Assembly: GCF_002250625.1 (NCBI RefSeq)
Contig: NZ_NMVQ01000023.1
Span: forward strand, 1 to 64,000
Direction of reading: 5' to 3'
From: Enemella dayhoffiae
GTDB lineage: Bacteria > Actinomycetota > Actinomycetes > Propionibacteriales > Propionibacteriaceae
DNA length: 64,000 nt
Positions 8,363 to 16,685 of this stretch are shown here, piece after piece; the stretch's first letter is position 1, and each line of letters begins with the position of its first letter. Under the pieces are notes generated by a model. That model worked only from the letters and a program-made list of their open reading frames with translations, had not been told where the DNA came from and did no database searches. The translations under genes and the position numbers were made by a program.

Positions 8363-9127
8363 GTGCCGATTGACGACCTGGGCCATCCGGTGCCGCTGCC
8401 GCAGCCACCCCAGCGGATCTGCTCGCTGGTGCCCTCGCTGACCGAGGCGCTCGCCGCCACCACCCCCGAACGGCTCGTCGGCGCCACCGACTGGTGCACC
8501 CACCCCGCCGACCTGGACGTCCGGGGCGTACGCCGGGTCCGCGGCACCAAGAATCCCAACCTGGACAGCATTCGCGCGCTGCGACCCGACCTGGTGGTGG
8601 CCAATCAGGAGGAGAACCGCGAGCTCGACGTGCAGCGGCTGCGCGACTCGGGAATCGCGGTCTGGGTGACCCGGATCGAGTCGTTGGCGGACGCGTTCCA
8701 CTCCATCGGTCGACTGTGCACCGAGGGGCTCGGCGTCGGCATACCCGACTGGTTGCGCGCCGCGGAACAGGCCTGGGCCGCGCCGTCGCCGGACCGCGGC
8801 ACCGCCGTCGTGCCGATCTGGAAGAACCCGTGGATGGTGGTGGGGGAGGCCACCTTCACCGCCGACCTGCTGACCCGACTCGGCGTACGCCTGCTCGTCC
8901 CCGGACCCGGTCGCTATCCGGCCGCCGAGCTGAGCGACCTGCACGCGCTGCGCCCCGACCGGGTGCTGCTGCCCGACGAACCGTACGCCTTCGGCCCCGC
9001 CGACGGGCCGGAGGACTTTCCGCAGCCCACGGTGTGCCTGTCCGGGCGGGCGCTGACCTGGTACGGCCCCTCGCTGATCACCGCCCGCGCAGAACTCGAA
9101 CAACGGCTCGACGCCAGCCACTCCTGA
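8363..9127 (+). CDS. Helical-backbone metal receptor / BtuF-like binding protein without signal peptide
   Basis: 254 residues in the TroA/BtuF periplasmic-binding fold: an N-terminal QRICSLVPSLTE motif, the GATDWC and KNPNLDSIRALRPDLVVAN segments typical of cobalamin/metal-chelate receptors, and a second lobe from about residue 140. There is no signal peptide or lipobox and no ABC partner adjacent, so it belongs to the cytosolic helical-backbone metal receptor group often found in actinobacteria. GTG 8363 is preferred because homologues of this group start just before DDLG; TTG at 8351 is the alternative. The ligand is unknown. Confidence 0.7.
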   Translation: MPIDDLGHPVPLPQPPQRICSLVPSLTEALAATTPERLVGATDWCTHPADLDVRGVRRVRGTKNPNLDSIRALRPDLVVANQEENRELDVQRLRDSGIAVWVTRIESLADAFHSIGRLCTEGLGVGIPDWLRAAEQAWAAPSPDRGTAVVPIWKNPWMVVGEATFTADLLTRLGVRLLVPGPGRYPAAELSDLHALRPDRVLLPDEPYAFGPADGPEDFPQPTVCLSGRALTWYGPSLITARAELEQRLDASHS

Positions 9128-9299
9128 CACCCGTGTGGTGGGTGCGACCACAGTGAAACCGGACCCACCCCAACGATTACGCTTCGGTAACCGCCTCGCG
9201 GGTCGTACGCCCGCGATGGAGAACCAACGGTGACCACGGGGTTACAGTCAGGTGGGTCGCCGATGGCGAGACCCCCGCAACGCCCCGAGGAGGCAACAA

Positions 9300-10409
9300 G
9301 TGAAGCGCAAGAATCTCCTGGCCGTACCAGCCCTGCTGGGTGCCACCACCCTGGCCCTCGGCGGCTGTGCCAAGCCCCCGGGTGAGGGGACCAGCCCCGG
9401 CGCGGGCGCCACCCAGACCTCTTCTGGTGGCGGTTCGGGCTACAAGGCGTGCATGGTGTCCGACTCCGGCGGTTTCGACGACAAGTCGTTCAACCAGACC
9501 TCGCACAAGGGCCTGACCGACGCGAAGTCGCAGCTCGGCGTACAGACCGGCGAGGTCGAGTCGACCACCACCGCCGACTTCGCCAAGAACATCAAGTCGA
9601 TGGTCGACGCCAAGTGCAACGTGATCATCACCGTCGGCTTCCTGCTCGCCGACGACACCGTGGCCGCGGCCAAGGCGAACCCGAACGTCAACTTCGCCAT
9701 CGTCGACTCCCAGCCCGACACCAAGCTGCCCAACCTGAAGCCGCTGGCGTTCAACACCGCCGAGAGCTCCTTCCTGGCCGGTTATGTCGCCGCCTCGCAG
9801 TCCAAGACCGGCAAGGTGGGCACCTTCGGTGGCAAGAAGATCCCCACCGTGACCATCTTCATGGACGGCTTCGCCCAGGGTGTGGCGCACTACAACAAGG
9901 CCAAGAGCAAGAACGTCCAGGTGCTCGGCTGGGACTCCGCCAAGCAGGACGGCCAGTTCGTCCCGGGTGAGCGCTCCTTCGAGGACGTCAACGGTGGCAA
10001 GAACACCGCCAACGGCCTGGTCGCCCAGGGCGCCGACGTGATCTTCCCGGTCGCCGGCCCGGCCGGTGAGGGTGGCCTGCAGGCCGCTCAGGCGTCCGGC
10101 GGCAAGGTGAACGCGATCTGGGTCGACACCGACGGGTGCGTGTCCGCGCAGAACTACTGCAAGAACCTGATCACCTCGGTCGAGAAGGCGATGGACGTCG
10201 CTGTCTTCGAGGCGATCAAGGCCGGCAAGGAGGGCAAGTTCAACAGCGAGGCCTACGTCGGCAACCTGAAGAACAAGGGCACCAAGCTGTCGCCCTACCA
10301 CGAGTTCGACTCTAAGGTGACCGCCGAGACCAAGGCCGAGGTGGAGAAGCTCGCCACCGACATCCAGGCCGGGACCGTCAAGATCGAGTCCAGCGCTCAG
10401 CCCAAGTGA
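9300..10409 (+). CDS. BMP-family nucleoside-binding lipoprotein of an ABC importer
   Basis: A 369-residue lipoprotein: signal peptide with lipobox LALGGC (Cys23), a Gly/Ser/Thr-rich linker, then the Bmp/PnrA fold (ACMVSDSGGFDDKSFNQ near the N-terminus, FLAGYVAA, and IWVDTDG in the C-terminal lobe). The family binds purine and pyrimidine nucleosides. GTG 9300 is fixed by a strong GAGGAGG about 6 nt upstream; the longer frame from 9252 lacks a signal. It heads the nucleoside uptake cluster (ATPase, two permeases, cytidine deaminase, adenosine deaminase) but is separated from it by a hairpin and tandem repeat, which probably raises its expression relative to the membrane parts. Confidence 0.93.
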   Translation: MKRKNLLAVPALLGATTLALGGCAKPPGEGTSPGAGATQTSSGGGSGYKACMVSDSGGFDDKSFNQTSHKGLTDAKSQLGVQTGEVESTTTADFAKNIKSMVDAKCNVIITVGFLLADDTVAAAKANPNVNFAIVDSQPDTKLPNLKPLAFNTAESSFLAGYVAASQSKTGKVGTFGGKKIPTVTIFMDGFAQGVAHYNKAKSKNVQVLGWDSAKQDGQFVPGERSFEDVNGGKNTANGLVAQGADVIFPVAGPAGEGGLQAAQASGGKVNAIWVDTDGCVSAQNYCKNLITSVEKAMDVAVFEAIKAGKEGKFNSEAYVGNLKNKGTKLSPYHEFDSKVTAETKAEVEKLATDIQAGTVKIESSAQPK

Positions 10410-10413
10410 CGCA

Positions 10414-10450
10414 CTGCGGGGGAGGGGGCGGTCTGCCCCTTCCCCCGCAG
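10414..10450 (+). terminator. GC-rich hairpin after the BMP gene
   Basis: Two 15-nt arms (10414-10428 and 10436-10450) pair with a single G-T wobble around a 7-nt loop, 4 nt after the stop codon. There is no T tract. It probably attenuates read-through or protects the upstream message, so that the binding protein is made in excess over the transporter. Confidence 0.7.
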
Positions 10451-10455
10451 CACGC

Positions 10456-10570
10456 CCCGCCGTCACGCCACCCCGCCGTCACGCACGTCCCGCCGTCACG
10501 CCACCCCGCCGTCACGCACGTCCCGCCGTCACGCCACCCCGCCGTCACGCACGTCCCGCCGTCACGCTCG
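10456..10570 (+). repeat. 33-bp tandem repeat array (minisatellite)
   Basis: Three identical 33-bp units (10456-10488, 10489-10521, 10522-10554) and a partial seventh half-unit (10555-10570). Each unit is a pair of related 16- and 17-bp subunits that share CCCGCCGTCACGC. The array fills the gap between the BMP gene and its ATPase gene, ending 32 nt before the GTG. No spacers are present. Copy number is likely to vary between strains. Confidence 0.95.
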
Positions 10571-10602
10571 ACCTGCGACGGCTCTGCTGCAAGGATGCCC
10601 CC

Positions 10603-12228
10603 GTGCCACAGACCGACGAGCCCCTCGCCGAGCAGACCGCAGCCGGCCGCTCCGAGATGTTGCAGCTGCGCGGCATCACGAAGCGGTTCGGTGAACTGGT
10701 CGCCAACGACTCCGTCGACCTGGCGATCAGGCCCGGTGAGATCCACTGCCTGCTCGGTGAGAACGGGGCCGGCAAGTCCACCCTGATGAACGTGCTCTAC
10801 GGGCTGCTGCAGCCCGACGAGGGCGAGATCGTCGTCGACGGGGCGGCCCGGAAGTTCAGCAACCCGCGCGAGGCGATGGCCGCCGGCATCGGCATGGTGC
10901 ACCAGCACTTCATGCTGGTCGACGTGTTCACCGTCGCCGAGAACCTCGCCCTCGGCCGACAGGCGGCCGGTTTCGGCACCCTGGACATGAAGGGTGCCCG
11001 CGGCCTGGTCCGCCGGCTCGCCGACCAGTACAAGTTCGAGGTCGACCCCGACGCCGTGGTGGAAGACCTGCCGGTCGGCGTACAACAGCGGGTCGAGATC
11101 CTCAAGGCCCTCGCCAACGACGCCAAATATCTGGTGTTCGACGAGCCGACGGCGGTGCTCACCCCGCAGGAGATCGACGAGCTGATGGCGGTGATGCAGC
11201 GGCTCAAGGACGAGGGTCGCGCCATCGTGTTCATCACCCACAAGCTGCGCGAGGTGCGCGCCGTCGCCGACCGGATCACCGTGATCCGCCGCGGCAAGGT
11301 GGTCGGCGAGGCCAGTCCGGGGGCGACCGAGTCCGAGCTGGCAGAGCTGATGGTCGGCCGCGCGGTGCAGCTGACCGTGGACAAGGCACCGCCCGCCGCC
11401 GACGGCGAGGTACGCCTGTCCGTGCAGGATCTGCGGGTGCTCAGCCCCGCCGGCCAGGTCGTGGTCAACGACGTCTCCTTCGACGTGCGCGGCGGCGAGA
11501 TCCTCTGCATCGCCGGCGTCCAGGGCAACGGGCAGACCGAGCTGGCCGAGGCGCTGATCGGTACCACCCCGGTCTCCGGCGGCCGGGTCCGCCTCGACGG
11601 CCGTGAGATCACCCGCAGTACGCCCAAGCAGACCATCGACGCCGGACTCGGCTTCGTCCCTGAGGACCGCAAGCACGACGGTTTCGTCTCCAGCTTCAGC
11701 GTCGCGGAAAACCTTGTGCTGAACAGTTTCGACGAGAAACCGTTCGCCCGGGGGCTCTCGCTGGACCTGAAGAGGATCCGCCGCAACGCCACCGACCGGG
11801 TGGAGGAGTTCGACATCCGAACCCAGTCGATCGACACCCCGGTCGGCTCGCTGTCCGGCGGCAACCAGCAGAAGGTGGTGCTGGCCCGTGAGCTGTCCCG
11901 GCCGCTGTCGCTGCTGATCGCCTCCCAGCCCACCCGCGGCGTCGATGTCGGCGCGATCGAGTTCCTGCACCAGCGGATCGTCGCCGAGCGCGACAACGGC
12001 ACCGCCGTGATCATCGTCTCCACCGAGCTCGACGAGGTCGCCGCGCTGGCCGACCGGATCGCGGTGATGTATCGCGGCCGGATCGTCGGAGTCGTCCCCG
12101 CCGACACCTCCCGCGAGGTGCTCGGCCTGATGATGGCCGGGGCCACGGCCGAGGAGGCCGGCGCCCATTCCCCGGCGCCGGCCGATCCCGACGAGCAGGC
12201 CGACACCCGGCCCGAGGAGTTGCGATGA
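10603..12228 (+). CDS. Nucleoside ABC importer ATPase with two ATP-binding domains
   Basis: 541 residues with two fused ABC domains, the RbsA/BMP-importer arrangement. Domain 1 has Walker A GENGAGKST and Walker B YLVFDEP; domain 2 has a degenerate Walker A (GVQGNGQTE) and signature LSGGNQQK, as usual for this group where one site is catalytically weak. The final 25 residues are acidic and Pro-rich. It energises the two permeases that follow; the next start overlaps its stop (ATGA at 12225). The GTG start has no strong ribosome binding site and lies directly after the tandem repeat array. Confidence 0.92.
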   Translation: MPQTDEPLAEQTAAGRSEMLQLRGITKRFGELVANDSVDLAIRPGEIHCLLGENGAGKSTLMNVLYGLLQPDEGEIVVDGAARKFSNPREAMAAGIGMVHQHFMLVDVFTVAENLALGRQAAGFGTLDMKGARGLVRRLADQYKFEVDPDAVVEDLPVGVQQRVEILKALANDAKYLVFDEPTAVLTPQEIDELMAVMQRLKDEGRAIVFITHKLREVRAVADRITVIRRGKVVGEASPGATESELAELMVGRAVQLTVDKAPPAADGEVRLSVQDLRVLSPAGQVVVNDVSFDVRGGEILCIAGVQGNGQTELAEALIGTTPVSGGRVRLDGREITRSTPKQTIDAGLGFVPEDRKHDGFVSSFSVAENLVLNSFDEKPFARGLSLDLKRIRRNATDRVEEFDIRTQSIDTPVGSLSGGNQQKVVLARELSRPLSLLIASQPTRGVDVGAIEFLHQRIVAERDNGTAVIIVSTELDEVAALADRIAVMYRGRIVGVVPADTSREVLGLMMAGATAEEAGAHSPAPADPDEQADTRPEELR

Positions 12229-13391
12229 GCACCCGATCCCGCCAGGCCTGGACCGAGGTGATCACCACCGCGGTCGCCTTCGTGATGGCGTTCGTCGTCG
12301 GCGCGATCGTGATGATCGTCTCCGACGCCGAGGTGATGGCCAAGTGGAGCTATCTGGCGTACCGACCCGGTGACGCGCTGACCGCCTCCTGGGAGAAGGT
12401 GTCCGGCGCCTACGGCGCGCTCTTCCTCGGCTCGCTCGGCGGGCTGGGCCCGATCACCGAGACCACCGCCCAGGCCGCGCCGCTGATCTGCGCCGGCCTC
12501 GGCGTCGGTCTCGCCTTCCGCGCCGGGCTGTTCAACATCGGCGCCCAGGGCCAGGCGATCTGGGGAGCGATCCTGGGGGCGTACGCCGGCTTCGGCTGGC
12601 ACCTGCCGCCGGTCATCCACCTGCTCGTGGCGATCGCCTTCGGCGTGCTCGGCGGTGCGATCTGGGGCGGCATCGTCGGCCTGCTCAAGGCCCGTGCCGG
12701 GGCGCACGAGGTGATCGTGACGATCATGATGAACTACATCGCCTCCAAGCTGCTCGAGTGGCTGCTGACCACCAAGGCGTTCCAGCGCCCCGGCCGCACC
12801 GACCCGATCTCGCCGGTGGTCGACTGGAACGCGACAATGCCGCGGATCGAGGGCACCCAGCTGCACCTCGGCTTCCTGATCGCCCTGCTCGCCGCCGGAG
12901 GCGTCTGGTGGCTGCTCGACCGCTCCACCACCGGCTTCGCGATCCGCGCGGTCGGGCAGAACCCGCACGCGGCGGCCACCGCCGGGATGAGCGTCGCCCG
13001 CACCACCGTGATCACCATGGTCATCGCCGGCGGGCTGGCCGGCCTGGCCGGTGTGCAGTACGCGCTCGGACCCGGCGTGCTCGGCACCCCCGTGCCGCTG
13101 TCCGGCGGGCTCGTCGGCACGGTCGGCTTCGACGCGATCACCGTCGCCCTGCTCGGCCGCTCCCGCCCGTTCGGCATCGTGCTGGCCGGGCTGCTGTTCG
13201 GCGGCCTGCACGCCGGCGGGCTGGCGATGCAGTCGATGGCGCAGACCCCGCTCACGCTGACCACCCTGCTGCAGGCGCTGATCGTGCTGTTCGTCGCCGC
13301 ACCCGGCCTGGTCCGCACCGTCTTCCCCTGGTTGAAGGGGCGGCGTACCCGTCCCCTCGCCGGGGCCGCCCAGGCAGGAGGCCTGCAGTGA
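12225..13391 (+). CDS. Nucleoside ABC importer permease 1
   Basis: A 388-residue BPD_transp_2 (RbsC/LivH-like) permease with about ten membrane segments. The family EAA-type loop appears as GAHEVIVTIMMNYIA, and AVGQNPHAAATAGM is the typical cytosolic stretch of YufP-type nucleoside permeases. Four-base overlaps join it to the ATPase upstream and the second permease downstream, indicating a single transcript. With the BMP lipoprotein it should import nucleosides for the deaminases that follow. Confidence 0.9.
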   Translation: MSTRSRQAWTEVITTAVAFVMAFVVGAIVMIVSDAEVMAKWSYLAYRPGDALTASWEKVSGAYGALFLGSLGGLGPITETTAQAAPLICAGLGVGLAFRAGLFNIGAQGQAIWGAILGAYAGFGWHLPPVIHLLVAIAFGVLGGAIWGGIVGLLKARAGAHEVIVTIMMNYIASKLLEWLLTTKAFQRPGRTDPISPVVDWNATMPRIEGTQLHLGFLIALLAAGGVWWLLDRSTTGFAIRAVGQNPHAAATAGMSVARTTVITMVIAGGLAGLAGVQYALGPGVLGTPVPLSGGLVGTVGFDAITVALLGRSRPFGIVLAGLLFGGLHAGGLAMQSMAQTPLTLTTLLQALIVLFVAAPGLVRTVFPWLKGRRTRPLAGAAQAGGLQ

Positions 13392-14668
13392 GCACCACCG
13401 TGACGACCCCGGAGCTGCCCGCCTTCGTCGAGTCCCGGCAGGCCCGCTCGCAGCGGATCTCCACCAGCGTGCTGATCGCGGTGGTCGGGCTGCTGCTGCT
13501 CGGGCTGGCGTTCAACGCCAAGGGGGCCGCCCGGTTCGCGCTCAGCGACGCCTTCGACGAGGTGCAGCTGCCCGAGATCACCCTGCCCGGCATGCCGGTG
13601 GTGCTGGTCTGCGCGCTGGCCTGCCTGGTCTGCGGCGGTCTGCTGTTCCGCGGCCGGCTTCCCGTTCGGGTACGCCGCATCCTCGGCGCGGTGGCCGGGG
13701 TCGCCGTGGTGCTCGGCTTCCTCACCTGGGCCGCCTCCGGGCGCGACCTGCCGTTCCCGATGAGCAACCAGTTCAACGGCACCCTCAACCTGGCCACGCC
13801 GCTGATCCTTGGCGCGCTGGCCGGTGTGCTCTGTGAGCGGGCCGGCGTGGTGAACGTCGCCATCGAGGGACAGTTCCTGACCGCCGCCTTCGCCGCCGGG
13901 ATCGTCGGGTCGATGACCAAGTCGATCCCCGCCGCGATGCTGGCGGCGGTGCTGGCCGGGGTGCTGATGGCCGCGCTGCTGGCGGTCTTCTCGATCAAAT
14001 ACCTGGTCGACCAGGTGGTGCTCGGTGTGGTGATCAACCTGCTCGCGGTCGGACTGACCGGCTTCCTGTTCGACCAGCTGGTCGCGCCGGCCGCCAGCCA
14101 GCTGAACAGCGCCCCGCTGCTCGAGGCCGTGGAGATCCCGCTGCTGTCGTCGATCCCGTTCTTCGGGCCGATCCTGTTCCGGCAGACCGTGCTGGCCTAT
14201 CTGGCCATCGTGTCGGTGGTGCTGGTCTGGTTCCTGCTCTATCGCACCGCCTGGGGCCTGCGCGTGCGCGCCGTCGGTGAGCACCCGGAGTCCGCGGACA
14301 CCGTCGGCATCAAGGTACGCGCGATGCGTTATCAGGCGGTGCTGGTCGGTGGCATCTTCGCCGGCCTCGGTGGCGCCTTCTTCACCATCGGCTCGACCGG
14401 CTCGTTCGCCAAGGAACTCACGGTGGGCAAGGGGTTCATCGCCCTGGCCGCGCTGATCATGGGCCGCTGGCACCCGGTCTGGGCGGCGGTGATGGCGCTG
14501 TTCTTCGGCTTCGTCACCCAGATGTCCTCGCAGATGCAGGCGCTGTCCACCCCGGTGCCGAGCCAGTTCCTGGAGCTGCTGCCCTACGTCGCCACCGTGA
14601 TCGCCGTGGCCGGGCTGATCGGCCGGGTCCGCGCGCCGGCCGCCGACGGGGTGCCCTATGACAAGTGA
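13388..14668 (+). CDS. Nucleoside ABC importer permease 2
   Basis: A 426-residue paralogue of the first permease (YufQ-like), starting at a GTG that overlaps the upstream stop (GTGA). After a hydrophilic N-terminus of about 20 residues come two extra helices and then the BPD_transp_2 core (GVLCERAGVVNVAIEGQFL, RAVGEHPESADTVGIKV). The ERAGVVNVAIEG motif is characteristic of BMP-system permeases. It overlaps the cytidine deaminase start by 11 nt, tying transport to salvage. Confidence 0.9.
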   Translation: MSTTVTTPELPAFVESRQARSQRISTSVLIAVVGLLLLGLAFNAKGAARFALSDAFDEVQLPEITLPGMPVVLVCALACLVCGGLLFRGRLPVRVRRILGAVAGVAVVLGFLTWAASGRDLPFPMSNQFNGTLNLATPLILGALAGVLCERAGVVNVAIEGQFLTAAFAAGIVGSMTKSIPAAMLAAVLAGVLMAALLAVFSIKYLVDQVVLGVVINLLAVGLTGFLFDQLVAPAASQLNSAPLLEAVEIPLLSSIPFFGPILFRQTVLAYLAIVSVVLVWFLLYRTAWGLRVRAVGEHPESADTVGIKVRAMRYQAVLVGGIFAGLGGAFFTIGSTGSFAKELTVGKGFIALAALIMGRWHPVWAAVMALFFGFVTQMSSQMQALSTPVPSQFLELLPYVATVIAVAGLIGRVRAPAADGVPYDK

Positions 14669-15071
14669 CATCGACTGGGCCGCACTCCGTCGGCGCGCGG
14701 TCGAGGCCGCGGAGCGGGCGTACGCGCCCTATTCGAAGTTTCCGGTCGGCGCGGCCGCCCTGGTCGACGACGGCCGGCTCGTGGTCGGCTGCAACGTGGA
14801 GAACGCGTCCTATGGGGTCGGGCTGTGCGCCGAGTGCGGGCTGGTGTCGGCCCTGCACGCCAGCGGCGGCGGACGCCTGGTCGCGTTCGCCTGCGTCGAC
14901 GCCACCGGCTCGGCGCTGATGCCGTGCGGGCGCTGCCGCCAGCTGCTGTGGGAGCACGGGGGAGCGGAGCTGCTGGTGGACACCCCGAAGGGGGTGCTCC
15001 CGATGACCGAGGTGCTGCCGCAGGCATTCGGCGCCCACGATCTCGATCGGGTCGTCTCCGGGACCACGTAA
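14658..15071 (+). CDS. cdd: Cytidine deaminase
   Basis: A 137-residue homotetrameric-type cytidine deaminase that converts cytidine and deoxycytidine to uridine forms. The zinc site is complete: CAEC with the catalytic Glu (GLCAECGLV) and PCGRCRQLL. The N-terminal AYAPYSKFPVGAA and GCNVENASYG motifs bind the nucleoside. It starts inside the end of the permease gene (11-nt overlap), so cytidine entering through the importer can be deaminated at once. A compact hairpin follows at 15104. Confidence 0.95.
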   Translation: MTSDIDWAALRRRAVEAAERAYAPYSKFPVGAAALVDDGRLVVGCNVENASYGVGLCAECGLVSALHASGGGRLVAFACVDATGSALMPCGRCRQLLWEHGGAELLVDTPKGVLPMTEVLPQAFGAHDLDRVVSGTT

Positions 15072-15103
15072 CCGGGCCGGCAGTGCCCGCGTGACTCCAT
15101 GAT

Positions 15104-15126
15104 CAAACCCAGTCGGACTGGGTTTG
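15104..15126 (+). terminator. Short perfect hairpin after cdd
   Basis: CAAACCCAGTC (15104-15114) and its exact complement (15116-15126) are separated by a single base, so the actual loop must open to at least three. It lies between cdd and the adenosine deaminase gene, without a T tract. It may be a terminator or, less likely, an operator. Confidence 0.55.
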
Positions 15127-15209
15127 CCGGGCCTGCCCCTGTTGCCATTGCCTGTCCGGTTACCTCAGGCTGACTCGCGCCCGGCCGGACAGCGCGGAAC
15201 AATGGCGGC

Positions 15210-16298
15210 ATGGCTGACGAAGACACCCCCACCGAGGTCCTGGATCTCGAGACGATCCGCGCGCTGCCGAAGGTGGCGCTGCACGACCATCTGGACGGGG
15301 GCGTACGCCCGCAGACGATGCTCGACATCGCCGCCGAGGTCGGTCACCAACTGCCGGCCGGTGACGCGGATTCGCTGGCCACCTGGTTCTTCGAGGCCGC
15401 CGACTCGGGTTCGCTGGTCCGCTATCTGGAGACCTTCGACCACACGATCGCGGTGATGCAGCGCGCCGAGGACCTGCGCCGGATCGCGCGCGAGTTCGTG
15501 CTCGATCAGGCCGCCGACTCGGTGGTGTACGCCGAGGCGCGCTGGGCGCCGGAGCAGCACACCCGTGCCGGGCTGAGCATGGCCGAGGCGATCCGTGCGG
15601 TGGGCGAGGGGTTGCGCGAGGGCGTACGCACCGCCGCCGATCAGGAGCAGTACATCACCGTGCGCCAGCTGGTGACCGGGATGCGGCACACCGACACCTC
15701 CCGCGACGTGGCCGAGCTCGGGCTGGACCACGCCGGTGACCTGGTCGCCGGCTTCGACATCGCCGGCCCCGAGGACGGCTTCCCGCCGAGCAACCACGCC
15801 GCCGCGTTCTCCTTGCTGCGTGAGAATCTCGGCCGGTTCACCATCCATGCCGGTGAGGCCGCCGGGGTGGACTCGATCCGCGACGCGCTGGTGCAGGGCG
15901 GGCAGCGGCTCGGTCACGGCGTACGCCTCATCGAGGACATCGACGACTCCGGGGACCTGCCCAGCCTGGGCCCGGTGGCGGCGTACGTGCTGGACCGCCA
16001 GATCCCGCTCGAGGTGTGCCCCACCTCCAACCTGCAGACCGGAATCGCCCAAACGTACGCCGAACACCCGGTCGGCACGCTGGTCGAGCTCGGGTTCAAC
16101 GTGACCATCTCCTGCGACAACCGACTGATGAGCCGCACCACGCTCAGCAACGAGCTCCACCAGCTCGTGCAGGCGTTCGGGTTCGACCGGGTCCAGCTCG
16201 CCCGCTTCGCGCGCAACTCGATCCGGGCGGCCTTCCTGCCCCACACGGTCGCCGAACAGATCTTCGCCGAGCAGATCGTGCCCGGCTACGCCGGCTGA
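15210..16298 (+). CDS. add: Adenosine deaminase
   Basis: A 362-residue metal-dependent deaminase converting adenosine to inosine. Visible metal and catalytic motifs are the HDHLDGG loop near residue 25 (usually HxHLxG), the HAGE motif with catalytic Glu, GHGVRLIED, and the late CDNRLMSRTTLSNE segment. HDHLDGG (Asp-Gly instead of the common His-Gly) is typical of actinobacterial adenosine deaminases. The gene ends the nucleoside block. AACAAT 6 nt before the ATG may be a -10 element of a leaderless transcript. Confidence 0.93.
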   Translation: MADEDTPTEVLDLETIRALPKVALHDHLDGGVRPQTMLDIAAEVGHQLPAGDADSLATWFFEAADSGSLVRYLETFDHTIAVMQRAEDLRRIAREFVLDQAADSVVYAEARWAPEQHTRAGLSMAEAIRAVGEGLREGVRTAADQEQYITVRQLVTGMRHTDTSRDVAELGLDHAGDLVAGFDIAGPEDGFPPSNHAAAFSLLRENLGRFTIHAGEAAGVDSIRDALVQGGQRLGHGVRLIEDIDDSGDLPSLGPVAAYVLDRQIPLEVCPTSNLQTGIAQTYAEHPVGTLVELGFNVTISCDNRLMSRTTLSNELHQLVQAFGFDRVQLARFARNSIRAAFLPHTVAEQIFAEQIVPGYAG

Positions 16299-16652
16299 TG
16301 CGGGGTCGCTGGTTCGTGGCATTCGCCCCTGCTGTTGCTGGGCTACAACTATCCGCTGCATCCGGTGCTGGGTCTGTTCGCGTTCTGCGTGCTGTGCACC
16401 CTGCTCACCGGTCTGTTCGCCTGGGTACGCCAGCGCTCCGGCTCGGTGTGGCCGGCGGCCTACGGGCACGGACTGTTCAACGCCCTCGCCGGTAGCGCGA
16501 TGTTGGTCTTCCAGTCCGCCGACAGTCAGGTCGATACCCTGCATGGCACGGTGCTCGGCTGGTCAGGGTGGTTCATCCCGCTGCTGGTGGTCGCCGCGCT
16601 GGTGGCGCGCCGGGCGTACCAGCCCCTCCCCTGGTTTCGCCCGAACCGGTAG
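16299..16652 (+). pseudogene. 5'-truncated CPBP-family membrane protease remnant
   Basis: Directly after the add stop, one frame reads WHSPLLLLGYNYPLHPVLG and then two hydrophobic helices with AAYGHGLFNALAGS, which match the second and third conserved blocks (the His motifs) of CPBP (Abi) intramembrane proteases. The first block with the EExxR catalytic glutamates is missing because an in-frame stop at 16296-16298 precedes the match. A TTG at 16335 could start a 105-residue product, but no ribosome binding site supports it. I read it as the surviving 3' half of a deleted gene. Confidence 0.65.
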
Positions 16653-16685
16653 GGTCGGACCTCCAGGGGCCGGAGAGGAGTGGGC

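Noticed and set aside
9128-9299. Riboswitch upstream of the BMP gene
   Set aside because: I found no convincing aptamer-like pairing; only a plain leader with a good ribosome binding site and a weak TACAGT box.
10456-10570. CRISPR array
   Set aside because: The units are contiguous, without unique spacers, and no cas genes are near.
10406-10786. Short gene encoding a His/Pro/Val/Thr peptide repeat across the minisatellite
   Set aside because: It is the translation of the tandem repeat running into the ATPase gene in the wrong frame; no start signal or family match.
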